A stretch of 64,000 nt of DNA from Pseudoxanthomonas jiangsuensis (GCF_010093185.1 NZ_PDWL01000002.1:124001-188000); one strand, 5' to 3'; positions 8,240-19,124 are shown, counted from the first letter of the stretch. The notes: generated by a model not told the origin, from the sequence alone. Program-made: numbers and translations.

Positions 8240-11200
8240 TCAGTCGCCCAGGGTCAGCAGCGAGGCGTTGCCGCCGGCGGCGGTGGTGTTGACCGTCACC
8301 GTCTTCTCGGTGGCGAAGCGGGCCAGGTAGTGCGGGCCGCCGGCCTTGGGGCCGGTGCCGGACAGGCCCTGGCCGCCGAACGGCTGCACGCCCACCACCG
8401 CGCCGATCTGGTTGCGGTTGACGTAGATGTTGCCGACCTTGACCCGCGAGACGATCCGGTCGACGGTCTCGTCGATCCGCGAATGGATGCCGAGGGTCAG
8501 GCCGTAGCCGGTGGCGTTGACCTGCTCGATCACCGCGTCGAGCTGGTCGGCCTTCCAGCGGATCACGTGCAGGACCGGGCCGAACACTTCCCTGTGCAGC
8601 TGCGACAGCGACTGCAGCTCGCAGGCGCGCGGGGCGAAGAAGGTGCCCAGGGCCAGGTCCGAGTCGATCGGCACGGTGGCGATGTGGGTGGCCTCGCGGT
8701 CCATGCGCTGGGCGTGGGCCTTGAGCGTCTCCAGGGCGTCGGCGTCGATCACCGGGCCGACGTCGGTGGCCAGCAGGCCCGGGTCGCCGACCTTCAGCTC
8801 GGCCATCGCCCCGGCGAGCATGTCCACCACCTTGTCGGCGATGTCGGCCTGCACGAACAGCACCCGCGCGGCCGAGCAGCGCTGGCCGGCGGAGGTGAAG
8901 GCCGAACCGATCGCGTCCTTGACCAGCTGCTCGGGCAGCGCCGAGGAGTCGGCGATCAGCGCGTTCTGGCCGCCGGTCTCGGCGATCAGCACAGCGATGC
9001 CGGCGTCCTCGCGCGCGGCCAGGGCACGGTTGATCGCGCGCGCGGTTTCGGTCGAGCCGGTGAAGGCCACGCCGGCCACGCGCGCGTCGCCGGTCAGGGC
9101 CGCGCCGACCGTGGCGCCGTCGCCGGGCAGGTACTGCAGGACCGCCTCGGGCACGCCGGCCTCGTGCAGCAGCTTCACCGCCGCGTGGCCGACCAGGCTG
9201 GTCTGCTCGGCCGGCTTGGCCAGCACGCTGTTGCCGGCGGCCAGGGCCGCGGCGACCTGGCCGAGGAAGATCGCCAGCGGGAAGTTCCACGGGCTGATGC
9301 ACACGAACGCGCCGCGGCCCTGCAGGCGCAGTTCGTTGGACTCACCGGTCGGCCCGGGCAGGCGCTCGGGCGTGCCGAACTGGGCGCGCGCCTGGGCGGC
9401 GTAGTAGCGCAGGAAGTCGACCGCCTCGCGGACCTCGGCGACCGCATCGGGCAGGGTCTTGCCGGCCTCGCGCACGCACAGGGCCATGAACTGCGGCATG
9501 CGCTGCTCGAGCAGGTCGGCGGCGTGCTCCAGGATCGCGGCGCGGCTGGCGGCCGGGGTGCGGTCCCAACCCGGCTGCGCGGCCACGGCATTGGCCAGCG
9601 CCTTGTCGACGGTGGCCGCGTCGGCCGGCTGCCACTGGCCGATCGCCTGGCGGCGGTCGGCCGGACTGCGCACGGTCACCGGTTCGCCGGCGGCGGGCGC
9701 GGCGCCCGGCACCAGCGGCGCGGCGCGCCAGGGGCCGGCGTGCTCGTTCAGGCGTGCGGCCAGGGCCTGCAGTGCGTTGTCGTCGGCGAGGTTGGCGCCC
9801 ATGGAGTTGTTCCTGTCGAAGCCTTGCTGGATGAAGAGGTCGCGCGGCGGCGGGATGCGCGGATGAGGAATGGAATCGAAGCCGGAGACCGCGGCCACCG
9901 GGTCCTGGACCAGCTCGGCCACCGGCACCTCCTCGTCGGTGATGCGGTTGACGAAGCTGGAGTTGGCGCCGTTCTCGAGCAGGCGCCGGACCAGGTACGG
10001 CAAAAGGTCCTCGTGGCTGCCCACCGGGGCGTACACCCGGCAGGGCACGCCGAGGCGGTCGGCCGGCACCACCTCGGCGTAGAGGTCGTCGCCCATGCCG
10101 TGCAGCTTCTGGTGCTCGTAGGCGCGGCCGTTGGCGATCGCGCGGATCGCGGCGATGGTCTGCGCGTTGTGGGTGGCGAACATCGGGTAGATCGCATCGC
10201 TGTGGCCGAACATGCGCCTGGCCGTGGCCAGGTAGGACACGTCGGTATTCTGCTTGCGGGTGAACACCGGGTAGCCCGGCAGGCCCTCGACCTGGGCGCG
10301 CTTGATCTCCGCGTCCCAGTACGCGCCCTTGACCAGGCGCACCGGGATCCGGCGGCCGACCCGGCGGGCCAGGTCGGCGAGGAAGTCGATCACGTACGGC
10401 GCGCGCTTCTGGTAGGCCTGCACCGCCAGGCCGTAGCCCTCCCAGCCGTCCAGCGAGGGATCGGCGAAGGTGGCCTCGATGATGTCCAGCGACAGTTCCA
10501 GGCGGTCGCTTTCCTCGGCATCCACGGTGTAGCCGATGCCGTAGGACTTCGCCAGCTGCGCCAGTTCCAGCACCGCCGGCGCCAGCTCGGCCATCACCCG
10601 CTCGCGCTTGGCGTGCTCGTAGCGCGGGAACAGCGCCGAGAGCTTGATCGAGATGCTGGGCGCGGCGAAGACGTCGTTCAGAGCGGGATCCGTACCCACG
10701 TAGCTGCCGCTGCGCCCGATCGCGTGGATCGCGTCGCGGTAGGCCTGCAGGTAGCGCTGCGCGTCCTTCATCGTCAGCGCGCCCTCGCCGAGCATGTCGA
10801 ACGAGTAGCGGTAGTCGGCGTTGCCGCCCTTCTTCGAGCGCGCCAGGGCCTCGCCGATGGTCCGGCCCATGACGAACTGGTGGCCCATGATCCGCATCGC
10901 CTGGCGCACGGCCAGGCGCACCACCGGTTCGCCGACCCGGCCCACCAGCCTCTTGAACGCGCCGGGCACGTCGTGGCGGGTGAGGTCGTTGAGGTTGACC
11001 AGCCGGCCAGTGAGCATCAGCCCCCAGGTCGAGGCGTTGACCAGGACCGACTCGCTCTGGCCCAGGTGCTTCTCCCAGTCGGCGTCGCCGAGCTTGTCGC
11101 GGATCAGCTTGTCGGCGGTCTCCTGGTCGGGGATCCGCAGCAGGGCCTCGGCCACGCACATCAGCAGCACGCCTTCCTCGCTGCCGAGGTCGTACTGGCG

Positions 11201-11467
11201 CATGAAGGCCTCGATCGCGCCCTGGTCCTGGGCGCGGGTGCGCACCCGCCGGACCAGGTCGGCGGCGAGGGCGTCGATCTCGCCCTGGGCCAGGGGTTCC
11301 TGGCGCGCCTGCAGCAGCAGTTCGCGCACGTGCTCGGCCTCGTCGCGCAGCCAGGCGGCGGTGATCGCCGCGCGCAGGGGCGAGGGTGCGGCCGGCGGGG
11401 CGAGGACCGGGATGGGGGCGGCGTCGCCGGCTTCGGGCCGGGCGTCGGGAAGCGGGGCAGTGGTCAT
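8240..11467 (-). CDS. putA: Bifunctional proline dehydrogenase / delta-1-pyrroline-5-carboxylate dehydrogenase
   Basis: PutA oxidises proline to glutamate in two steps at the inner membrane and cytosol. The 1075-residue protein has a PRODH barrel (about residues 150-480; visible segments include SIKLSALFPRYEH and RLVKGAYWDAEIK). The C-terminal aldehyde dehydrogenase has ETGGQNA and the catalytic Cys864 in GQRCSA. There is no ribbon-helix-helix domain at the N-terminus, so it cannot be the self-repressing type found in E. coli; the AraC-family gene just upstream is the likely regulator. The ATG at 11467 has no convincing Shine-Dalgarno, so the exact start is less sure than the identity. A longer open frame upstream is Pro/Arg-rich and probably non-coding. 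Confidence 0.95.
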   Translation of the reverse strand: MTTAPLPDARPEAGDAAPIPVLAPPAAPSPLRAAITAAWLRDEAEHVRELLLQARQEPLAQGEIDALAADLVRRVRTRAQDQGAIEAFMRQYDLGSEEGVLLMCVAEALLRIPDQETADKLIRDKLGDADWEKHLGQSESVLVNASTWGLMLTGRLVNLNDLTRHDVPGAFKRLVGRVGEPVVRLAVRQAMRIMGHQFVMGRTIGEALARSKKGGNADYRYSFDMLGEGALTMKDAQRYLQAYRDAIHAIGRSGSYVGTDPALNDVFAAPSISIKLSALFPRYEHAKRERVMAELAPAVLELAQLAKSYGIGYTVDAEESDRLELSLDIIEATFADPSLDGWEGYGLAVQAYQKRAPYVIDFLADLARRVGRRIPVRLVKGAYWDAEIKRAQVEGLPGYPVFTRKQNTDVSYLATARRMFGHSDAIYPMFATHNAQTIAAIRAIANGRAYEHQKLHGMGDDLYAEVVPADRLGVPCRVYAPVGSHEDLLPYLVRRLLENGANSSFVNRITDEEVPVAELVQDPVAAVSGFDSIPHPRIPPPRDLFIQQGFDRNNSMGANLADDNALQALAARLNEHAGPWRAAPLVPGAAPAAGEPVTVRSPADRRQAIGQWQPADAATVDKALANAVAAQPGWDRTPAASRAAILEHAADLLEQRMPQFMALCVREAGKTLPDAVAEVREAVDFLRYYAAQARAQFGTPERLPGPTGESNELRLQGRGAFVCISPWNFPLAIFLGQVAAALAAGNSVLAKPAEQTSLVGHAAVKLLHEAGVPEAVLQYLPGDGATVGAALTGDARVAGVAFTGSTETARAINRALAAREDAGIAVLIAETGGQNALIADSSALPEQLVKDAIGSAFTSAGQRCSAARVLFVQADIADKVVDMLAGAMAELKVGDPGLLATDVGPVIDADALETLKAHAQRMDREATHIATVPIDSDLALGTFFAPRACELQSLSQLHREVFGPVLHVIRWKADQLDAVIEQVNATGYGLTLGIHSRIDETVDRIVSRVKVGNIYVNRNQIGAVVGVQPFGGQGLSGTGPKAGGPHYLARFATEKTVTVNTTAAGGNASLLTLGD

Positions 11468-11650
11468 GGGCTGGCCGAAGGAAGGACCGGAATGCCACCA
11501 CGGCCGCGCGGGAGCGCACGGCCGTGGCGGGCGGTGCCGCGGAGGGGAGTTCCGGGCGGCGCCATCATCGCGTCCGCTCCGGGGCGGCGGCTTGAACGAT
11601 TCCGGCGGCGTTGCCGCGTGCGCCGGCACAAACGCGGGCGGCGCCGCGGC

Positions 11651-12400
11651 TCAGGCCGTACGCAGCCGCCGGTACTCGCCCGGGGTCATCCCGACCAGGG
11701 CCACGAAGCGGCGGGTGAAGGCGCTCTGGTCGCTGAAGCCGCAGGCCTGGGCGATCCCGGCGATGCTGCCCGGGCCGTGCAGCCGGTGCATCGCCGCCTG
11801 GATCCGGATCCGGCTCAGCAGCTGCAGGGGCGCCAGCTGGAACACCTTCTGGAAGGTGCGTTCGAGCTTGGACTCGGAGAAGCCGGTGATCGCCAGCAGG
11901 TCCTGGATGCGGATGTTGTCGGCGTAGTGCCGGTTCATGTGCACCAGGGCCTCGCGCAGGGAGGCGTAGTCGGCCTCCAGGCCTTCGCGGCTGGCCAGGT
12001 CGCGGGAGATGCCGACCAGCCCGGCCACCTGGCCGTCCACCAGCAGCGGCCGCTTGCAGGTCAGGCACCAGCCCGGCTCCTGGTCCGGGAACAGCTGCAG
12101 TTCCAGCAGGTTGTCGATCACCGCCCCGTCCAGCACCTGCTGGTCCTGCAGGCCGTAGGTGACCCCCAGGCCGCCCGGGTACAGCTCGATCGCGCGCCGG
12201 CCGATGATCTCCCGGCGCGAGCGCAGCCCCAGCCGGCGCAGCATGGTGGCGTTGACGTGGGTGTAGCGGCCCTCGCGGTCCTTGATGAAGAACAGCACGT
12301 CCGGGATCGAGTCGAACAGAGCCTCGACCTCGGCGGCGTCCACGGTCAGGGGGGCTGGCTTCACGTCGGGTCCGGAGGGCGGGGCGGCGCGGGAGGCCAT
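11651..12400 (-). CDS. PAS-AraC transcription regulator, probable regulator of putA
   Basis: The 249-residue protein has an N-terminal PAS-like domain (about residues 20-130, starting EALFDSIPDVLFFIKDREG) and a C-terminal AraC/XylS double helix-turn-helix (about 150-249). The latter includes the typical GFSDQSAFTRRFVALVG segment. It lies 183 bp upstream of putA in the same direction. The pairing of a PAS-AraC gene with putA suggests that it senses proline or redox state and activates putA; this is inference. The start is uncertain: ATG 12400 is used, and an in-frame ATG at 12517 would add 39 poorly coding-like residues. Confidence 0.8.
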   Translation of the reverse strand: MASRAAPPSGPDVKPAPLTVDAAEVEALFDSIPDVLFFIKDREGRYTHVNATMLRRLGLRSRREIIGRRAIELYPGGLGVTYGLQDQQVLDGAVIDNLLELQLFPDQEPGWCLTCKRPLLVDGQVAGLVGISRDLASREGLEADYASLREALVHMNRHYADNIRIQDLLAITGFSESKLERTFQKVFQLAPLQLLSRIRIQAAMHRLHGPGSIAGIAQACGFSDQSAFTRRFVALVGMTPGEYRRLRTA

Positions 12401-12555
12401 TCTAGGGGGATCATCCGCGGCGGGCGGGATGCGGCGCTGCGGCAAGCCCGGCGCGGTTGCCGGCGCCTTGTCCAGGATCAATGCCGGTTGCCGCTGGATG
12501 TGCTGAACGCTTACCATCTGACGGTTTTCCGCAGCTGTGGGCGGCGGTTGGCGAC

Positions 12556-13029
12556 GTGATCGAGGTGATGCCGCGGGGTTCCGGACAGGCAGGCGCGCAG
12601 CTCAGGCTGCGCCCGCCGCGGGCCCTGACGGCCTCCCAGTTCAGGGCGCTGTTCGCCGCGCTGGCGGGGGCGATGTGGCTGGTGGCCGGGCTCGGCTGGC
12701 TAGCCGGCAACGTCTTCGCGCCGGCCTTCGCCCTGCTGCACAGCGCCGGGCTGGCGCTGGCGCTGCGCCGGTTGTGGTGCAGCGGGGAACATGGCGAGGA
12801 GATCGCCATCGGCCCTTCGGCGGTGGAAATCCGGCGGGGGGCCGTGGTCGTTTTCAGCGCCCACCCGTATTGGGTGAGGATGCAGGTGCAGGATGGCGGC
12901 GGAAGGATCACGCTGTCGTCCAGCGGCAGGGGGGTGGAGGTGGGCGCGTTCCTGGGCCCGGCCGAACGCTCGCAGCTGGCGCGATGCCTGAAGGAATTCC
13001 TGGCGGCCGCAAGCGGCCGCAACCGATGA
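12556..13029 (+). CDS. DUF2244 membrane protein of the cytochrome oxidase locus
   Basis: A 157-residue protein beginning GTG (VIEVMPRG). It has two adjacent hydrophobic helices (about residues 30-75) and a soluble C-terminal half. The pattern, including the IGPSAVEIRRG segment and its position immediately before ctaC, matches the DUF2244 family. That family is regularly found next to aa3-type oxidase genes; its role is not established. The stop is 19 bp before the ctaC ATG, so the two are probably co-transcribed. The GTG start is chosen because the upstream in-frame extension overlaps sequence antisense to the AraC gene region. Confidence 0.75.
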   Translation: MIEVMPRGSGQAGAQLRLRPPRALTASQFRALFAALAGAMWLVAGLGWLAGNVFAPAFALLHSAGLALALRRLWCSGEHGEEIAIGPSAVEIRRGAVVVFSAHPYWVRMQVQDGGGRITLSSSGRGVEVGAFLGPAERSQLARCLKEFLAAASGRNR

Positions 13030-13048
13030 CGCAACTAGGGTCTAGGCA

Positions 13049-13996
13049 ATGATGCAAGCGAAGGGATGGTTCAAGCGGTGGATGGCGGCGGGCGCGCTGG
13101 TGGCGGCCCCGGCGCTGGCCTGGGCCCAGTCGGCGGATCCGCACCGCTGGCAGCTGAACATGGGGCGCGGCGTCACCGCCTCTTCGCAGCACGCCTACGA
13201 CGCGCACATGGTGGCGCTGTGGATCTGCGTGGCGATCGGCATCATCGTGTTCGGCGCGATGGGCTGGGCCATGTTCAGGTTCCGCAAGTCCAAGGGCGCG
13301 GTCGCGGCCCAGTTCAGCCACAACACCACCGCCGAGATCATCTGGACGGTGATCCCGGTGGTACTGCTGATCGCCATGGCCTGGCCGGCCACGGCCAAGC
13401 TGATCGCCATGTACGACACCCGCGACTCGGCCATGACCGTCAAGGTCACCGGCTACCAGTGGATGTGGAAGTACGAGTACCTGGGCGAGGGCGTGGCCTT
13501 CACCAGCCGCCTGGACCGCGAGTCCGACCGCATCCGCCAGAGCGGCGAGCGGCCGGACTTCGAGAAGAACCCGCATTACCTGCTGGACGTGGACAACCGC
13601 CTGGTCCTGCCGGTGGACACCAAGATCCGCTTCGTCATCACCGCCGACGACGTCATCCACGCCTGGTGGGTGCCGGCGCTGGGCTGGAAGCAGGACGCGA
13701 TCCCGGGCCTGATCAACGAGGCCTGGACCGAGATCAAGACCCCCGGCGTGTACCGCGGCCAGTGCGCCGAGCTGTGCGGCAAGGACCACGGCTTCATGCC
13801 GATCGTGGTCGAGGCGGTCTCCAAGGAGGACTACGCCCGCTGGCTGGCCTCGAAGAAGCCGGCCGCGGCCGCCGCGCCGGCGCAGGACGCCGCCCCGGCC
13901 GATGCCGCCGCCCCCGCGGGCGAGGCCCCGGCTGCCGCGCCCGCAGCGGCGCCGGCCGAGACCGCGCCGCAGGCCCCGGCCGACCAGGCCGGCTGA
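13049..13996 (+). CDS. ctaC: Cytochrome c oxidase subunit II
   Basis: Subunit II carries the CuA centre that takes electrons from cytochrome c. The 315-residue precursor has a signal peptide (about residues 1-26, ending ALAWAQ) and two membrane helices (about 50-72 and 95-115). The cupredoxin domain has a full CuA ligand set: His204, Cys239, Glu241, Cys243, His247 and Met250. The tail from about residue 275 is low-complexity Ala/Pro and contains no CxxCH, so no cytochrome c domain is fused. It starts the ctaC-ctaD-small ORF-ctaG-ctaE run. Two tandem ATGs (13049, 13052) are possible starts. Confidence 0.95.
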   Translation: MMQAKGWFKRWMAAGALVAAPALAWAQSADPHRWQLNMGRGVTASSQHAYDAHMVALWICVAIGIIVFGAMGWAMFRFRKSKGAVAAQFSHNTTAEIIWTVIPVVLLIAMAWPATAKLIAMYDTRDSAMTVKVTGYQWMWKYEYLGEGVAFTSRLDRESDRIRQSGERPDFEKNPHYLLDVDNRLVLPVDTKIRFVITADDVIHAWWVPALGWKQDAIPGLINEAWTEIKTPGVYRGQCAELCGKDHGFMPIVVEAVSKEDYARWLASKKPAAAAAPAQDAAPADAAAPAGEAPAAAPAAAPAETAPQAPADQAG

Positions 13997-14060
13997 CACG
14001 CCGCATACGCAACGGCCGCCCGCGGCCGCCACGCACCCGCATTCCAGAGGTAGCAACGCC

Positions 14061-15674
<1,614 letters not shown>

Positions 15675-15693
15675 GGCGAGTCCCTCGCAAAAG

Positions 15694-15713
15694 CCCGCAC
15701 ATCCATGTGCGGG
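15694..15713. terminator. Hairpin after ctaD
   Basis: A perfect 9-bp stem (CCCGCACAT, two bases CC, then its complement) lies between the ctaD stop and the next small gene. No T-tract follows, so it may attenuate or stabilise the ctaC-ctaD message rather than end it. A similar GCACATCC-type hairpin occurs at 21410-21429. Confidence 0.5.
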
Positions 15714-15732
15714 GGTTCAACAGGAAGGCAGC

Positions 15733-15864
15733 GTGACCGCACCCAGCCACAACCAGGACACCGCACAGCGCCGCAGGGGCGTGCTGCGTACCGTGTGGGT
15801 GGTCGGCGCGATCGCCCTGGCGATCTACGTGGCCTTCATCCTGTCCGGGGTGCTGAACGCATGA
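15733..15864 (+). CDS. Small single-helix protein of the oxidase operon (43 aa)
   Basis: A GTG start at 15733 has a good ribosome-binding site (GGAAGG) and gives a 43-residue protein. It has a charged, polar N-terminus (to about residue 17) and one membrane helix (about 19-40, [20 protein letters not shown]). The stop overlaps the ctaG ATG as ATGA, indicating translational coupling. Short one-helix proteins at this place, between ctaD and ctaG, are known in proteobacteria as small cytochrome oxidase assembly proteins. Assignment rests on size, topology and position. Confidence 0.75.
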   Translation: MTAPSHNQDTAQRRRGVLRTVWVVGAIALAIYVAFILSGVLNA

Positions 15865-16478
15865 GCGCGCCGGCTCCGGAAAAGCACGATCCCGCGCGCC
15901 GGCGTGGTGCCGGCTGGCTGAAGCTGGCGGGCGTGGCCCTGGCCGCGTTCGCCTTCACCTTCTCGCTGGTGCCGCTGTACCGGATCGCCTGCGAGAAGGT
16001 GTTCGGCATCCGCCTGGAAGGCGGCACCGGCCAGGCTCGTGCCGGCACGGCGGCCAGCGCGGCCGATGCGCGCAAGGCCCGCACCGTGACCGTGCAGTTC
16101 GACGGCGGGGTGAACTCCAAGCTGCCCTGGGCGTTCCAGCCCGAGCAGCTGACCATGGAAGTGGTGCCCGGCGAGCTCAACGAGGCCCTGTACTTCGCCC
16201 GCAACGACGGCGACCGCGCCATCGTCGGCAGTGCCGTGCCCTCGGTGGCGCCGGCGCGCGCTTCGGGCTACTTCACCAAGACCGAGTGCTTCTGCTTCAC
16301 CGCCCAGACCCTGCAGGCGGGCGAGCAGCGCGACATGCCGGTGCGCTTCATCGTCGATCCGGACCTGCCGGCCGACGTGAAGACCATCACCCTGTCGTAT
16401 ACCTTCTTCAAGAACGACGCCATGACCGCGCAGCTGGGCGCGGCCAGGGCCTCCAGCACGCCGCACGCGGCGCCCTGA
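15861..16478 (+). CDS. ctaG: Cytochrome c oxidase assembly protein CtaG (Cox11)
   Basis: This membrane-anchored copper chaperone helps insert CuB into subunit I. The protein has 205 residues, with one helix near the N-terminus (about residues 18-38) and a periplasmic immunoglobulin-like domain. The copper-binding CFCF motif is at residues 143-146 (Cys143, Cys145) within [12 protein letters not shown]. The start overlaps the preceding small gene by four bases, and ctaE follows after 23 bp. Confidence 0.95.
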   Translation: MSAPAPEKHDPARRRGAGWLKLAGVALAAFAFTFSLVPLYRIACEKVFGIRLEGGTGQARAGTAASAADARKARTVTVQFDGGVNSKLPWAFQPEQLTMEVVPGELNEALYFARNDGDRAIVGSAVPSVAPARASGYFTKTECFCFTAQTLQAGEQRDMPVRFIVDPDLPADVKTITLSYTFFKNDAMTAQLGAARASSTPHAAP

Positions 16479-16501
16479 CCAGAGCAACGGAACTCCAAGC
16501 C

Positions 16502-17377
16502 ATGGCCCAACACCCGACCGACGCCAACGTCTACTTCGTCCCGGCCCGGAGCAAGGCGCCGATCTTCGCATCGGTGTCGATGTTCGTGATGATGATGGGC
16601 GTGGCCAGCTGGCTCAACGACGTGTCGTGGGGCAAGGTGGCGTTCTTCACCGGCATGGCGATGATGATCGCCACCCTGTTCTACTGGTTCGGCGAGGTCA
16701 TCCGCGAATCGCAGGGCGGCCACTACAACCGCCAGGTCGACGTCTCGTTCCGGATGGGGATGGTGTGGTTCATCTTCTCCGAGGTGATGTTCTTCGGCGC
16801 CTTCTTCGGCGCGCTGTTCTACACCCGCCAGTACGCCCTGCCGTGGCTGGGCGGCGAGGGCGACGGGGTGATGACCAACGCCCTTTTGTGGGACGGCTAC
16901 AGCGCGGCCTGGCCGAGCGCCGGCCCGGGCCAGGTCGGCGGCCACTTCCAGACCATCCCGGCCTGGGGCCTGCCGCTGGTCAACACCCTGATCCTGCTGA
17001 CCTCGGGCGTGACCCTGACCATCGCCCACCACGCCCTCAAGGCCGGCCAGCGCCGCGCCCTGCTGTTCTGGCTGGGCCTGACCGTGGTCCTGGGCATCAC
17101 CTTCCTGTTCCTGCAGGCCGAGGAGTACATCCACGCCTACAGCGAGTTGAACCTGACCCTGGGTTCGGGCATCTACGGCTCGACCTTCTTCATGCTCACC
17201 GGCTTCCACGGTGCGCACGTGGCGCTGGGCACGATCATGCTGCTGGTGATGTGGTTCCGCGCGCTGAAGGGCCACTTCACCAAGGACCACCACTTCGGCT
17301 TCGAAGCGGCCGCCTGGTACTGGCACTTCGTGGACGTGGTCTGGCTGGGGCTGTTCCTGTTCGTGTACGTGCTGTAA
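16502..17377 (+). CDS. ctaE: Cytochrome c oxidase subunit III
   Basis: A 291-residue integral membrane subunit with seven predicted helices. It has the typical subunit III segments EVMFFGAFFGALF, FLQAEEYIHAYSE and FFMLTGFHGAHV, and the C-terminal YWHFVDVVWLGLFLFVYVL-like end. It completes the core ctaC-D-E set of the aa3 oxidase. A strong hairpin with a T-run follows 26 bp after the stop and closes this operon. Confidence 0.96.
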   Translation: MAQHPTDANVYFVPARSKAPIFASVSMFVMMMGVASWLNDVSWGKVAFFTGMAMMIATLFYWFGEVIRESQGGHYNRQVDVSFRMGMVWFIFSEVMFFGAFFGALFYTRQYALPWLGGEGDGVMTNALLWDGYSAAWPSAGPGQVGGHFQTIPAWGLPLVNTLILLTSGVTLTIAHHALKAGQRRALLFWLGLTVVLGITFLFLQAEEYIHAYSELNLTLGSGIYGSTFFMLTGFHGAHVALGTIMLLVMWFRALKGHFTKDHHFGFEAAAWYWHFVDVVWLGLFLFVYVL

Positions 17378-17403
17378 CGGACGGTCCCCGGTTCTCCAGG
17401 CAC

Positions 17404-17431
17404 GGGCGCCCTCGCGGCGCCCGCGCTTTTT
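17404..17431 (+). terminator. Rho-independent terminator after ctaE
   Basis: The 7-bp GC stem GGGCGCC / GGCGCCC with a five-base loop is followed by GCGCTTTTT. It lies between ctaE and the convergent DUF2909 gene and may serve both. Confidence 0.75.
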
Positions 17432-17471
17432 GCGGGAGCCGGCTTGTCGGCTCACGCAGGAAGGTCGGGCC

Positions 17472-17690
17472 CTAGCGGCCGACCCCATGCGGCTGGATCA
17501 CCCCGCTCCAGATGCCGAGGATGACCAGCAGGATCAGCGCCACCGACAGGCCGATGCGGCGGGTGAGCGCATTGACGGTACGCTTGCTCTGGCCGCGGTC
17601 GACCAGCAGGTAGTACAGGGCCGAGCCGAGGTTCCAGACGATGACCAGCAGGAACGCGACCACGATCAGGGTCTTGAGCGAATCGTTCAC
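17472..17690 (-). CDS. Twin-transmembrane DUF2909 protein
   Basis: A 72-residue protein with two helices (about residues 5-27 and 48-66) separated by a basic loop, RGQSKRTVNALTRR, typical of DUF2909. These small proteins are repeatedly found between ctaE and the SURF1 gene; their role is unknown but linked to oxidase assembly by position. The likely start is the GTG at 17690 (VNDSLKTLIVV). It is the only gene of the locus on the minus strand. Confidence 0.8.
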   Translation of the reverse strand: MNDSLKTLIVVAFLLVIVWNLGSALYYLLVDRGQSKRTVNALTRRIGLSVALILLVILGIWSGVIQPHGVGR

Positions 17691-17768
17691 GGGTTCGGGC
17701 TCGTTGCGCGCGGGGATGCGCGGCGCATTATCGCAGGCAGGCACCGTCCGGGTGCGCGGGGCTGGCCG

Positions 17769-18515
17769 GTGAGCGGGCGGCGCCTGCCCTGGTGGGCCGG
17801 CTGGTCGCTGGCCCTGATCGTGGCCGCGCTGTGCGCGGGCCTGGGCAGCTGGCAGCTGCAGCGGATGCACGCCAAGCAGGCCCTGCTCGACGCCTCGGCC
17901 CGGGTGCTGGCCGAACGCCGGGCGCAGCCGCTGGCGCTGGCCGCCGATCCGGCGCGCGCGCGCGACTTGGACTGGGCCGCTGGCCGTGGCCGCTTCGCGC
18001 CTTTGCCGGCGGTGCTGCTTGACAACCAGAACCGCGACTCGCGCCCGGGCGTGCGCGCCTACCGGGTGCTCCAGCCGGAGGACGGCGGCATGCCTGTGCT
18101 GGTCGAGCTGGGCTGGCTGCCCTTGCCCGGCGACCGCCGGCTGCCGCAGGTACCCGTACCGGACATCGCCGCCGCCGCGGATCGCCCGCTTCCGGTGTCG
18201 GGCCTGCTGTTGCCGCCGCCTTCGCCCGGCCTGGCCGCGCCGACCGTGCAGCTGCAGGCCGACGGCGACCTGCTGCTGGTCGCGCTGGACCCGGCGGTGG
18301 TGGCCCAGGCGCTCGGCCTGCCCGCCCTGGCGCCGCGGATCATGCGCCTGGATCCGGCCCTGCCGCTGGGCTACGCCCGCGACCTGGAGCTGCTGCCCAA
18401 CACCCTGCCGCCCGAGCGCCACCTCGGCTATGCCGTGCAGTGGTTCGCGCTGGCCATCGCGGTGCTGGCGATCGCCGCCCTGCTGAGCTGGCGCGCGCGA
18501 CGTCGGCGGAGTTGA
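17769..18515 (+). CDS. SURF1-family oxidase assembly protein
   Basis: SURF1 proteins help deliver haem a to cytochrome oxidase. The 248-residue protein has the family topology of one helix at each end (about residues 8-28 and 222-242) with a periplasmic domain between. It carries the N-terminal LGSWQLQRMHAK and C-terminal RHLGYAVQWFALA segments. The GTG at 17769 is used as the start. It opens the second half of the oxidase locus: SURF1, SCO-like, ctaA, ctaB. Confidence 0.9.
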   Translation: MSGRRLPWWAGWSLALIVAALCAGLGSWQLQRMHAKQALLDASARVLAERRAQPLALAADPARARDLDWAAGRGRFAPLPAVLLDNQNRDSRPGVRAYRVLQPEDGGMPVLVELGWLPLPGDRRLPQVPVPDIAAAADRPLPVSGLLLPPPSPGLAAPTVQLQADGDLLLVALDPAVVAQALGLPALAPRIMRLDPALPLGYARDLELLPNTLPPERHLGYAVQWFALAIAVLAIAALLSWRARRRRS

Positions 18516-18551
18516 GCGCGTGCGGCAGCCGGGCATGCGAAAATCGCGGCC

Positions 18552-19124
18552 ATGACCGCTCCCGCCTCCGACGCCGCCCGCACACGCGGGCGCCTGATGC
18601 TGATCGCCCTGTTCGTCCTGTTCTTCGGTTCGGCCTTCGGCGCCGGCGTGCTGCGCTTCAGCGGCTGGATGCCGGCTGGGCTGAAGAACCACGGCGAACT
18701 TTTGCAGCCGCCGGTCGACCTGCGGGCCGTGTCGCCGCGGCTGGCCAGCGGCGGCGCCTACGCCTGGAACCCGGAGGCGCGGGTGTGGCGTATCGTGGCG
18801 GTGGCGCCGGCCGCCGGCTGCGATGCGCGCTGCCCGCAGCTGCTGGCCCAGCTGGACAAGGTCTGGCAGCTGTTCGGCCACAACGCCGACCAGGTCGAGG
18901 TGCTGTGGCTGGGCCCGGCCCCGGACGCGGCGGCCAGGCTGCCGGAAGTGCGCCTGCTGCTCGACGATCCGGCGCTGCGTGCGGCCCTGCCGCGTTCGGC
19001 CGATCCGGCCGGCATCCCGCTGTACGTGGTCGATCCCAACGGCTTCGTGATCCTGCGCTACGCGCCGCAGGCCGATCCGGCCGGGCTGCGCTCGGACGTG
19101 GCCCGGCTGCTGAAACTGAAGTGA
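18552..19124 (+). CDS. SCO-like thioredoxin-fold membrane protein
   Basis: A 190-residue protein with one N-terminal helix (about residues 13-33) and a periplasmic domain. Cys90-x3-Cys94 (GCDARC) resembles the copper-binding CxxxC of SCO/PrrC proteins. A later YVVDPNGFVILRY strand also resembles the thioredoxin-like fold, but the SCO copper His is not obvious. Its place between SURF1 and haem A synthase suggests a role in CuA or haem delivery. The function is inferred from the fold-like motif and context. Confidence 0.7.
   Translation: MTAPASDAARTRGRLMLIALFVLFFGSAFGAGVLRFSGWMPAGLKNHGELLQPPVDLRAVSPRLASGGAYAWNPEARVWRIVAVAPAAGCDARCPQLLAQLDKVWQLFGHNADQVEVLWLGPAPDAAARLPEVRLLLDDPALRAALPRSADPAGIPLYVVDPNGFVILRYAPQADPAGLRSDVARLLKLK

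Noticed and set aside
8330..12559. Very long open frame on the strand opposite putA and the AraC gene
   Set aside because: It is a shadow of the real genes in GC-rich DNA: the translation is Ala/Arg/Gly/His/Gln-rich, has no domain, and crosses two well-supported genes.
13902..14060. Upstream extension of ctaD overlapping ctaC
   Set aside because: The residues are Pro/Arg/Ala filler from the ctaC tail read in another frame; ATG 14061 gives the standard subunit I start.
15694..15713. Hairpin after ctaD as a true operon end
   Set aside because: No T-run follows and the next gene has its own coupled start, so I list it as a hairpin but not as a full stop to transcription.
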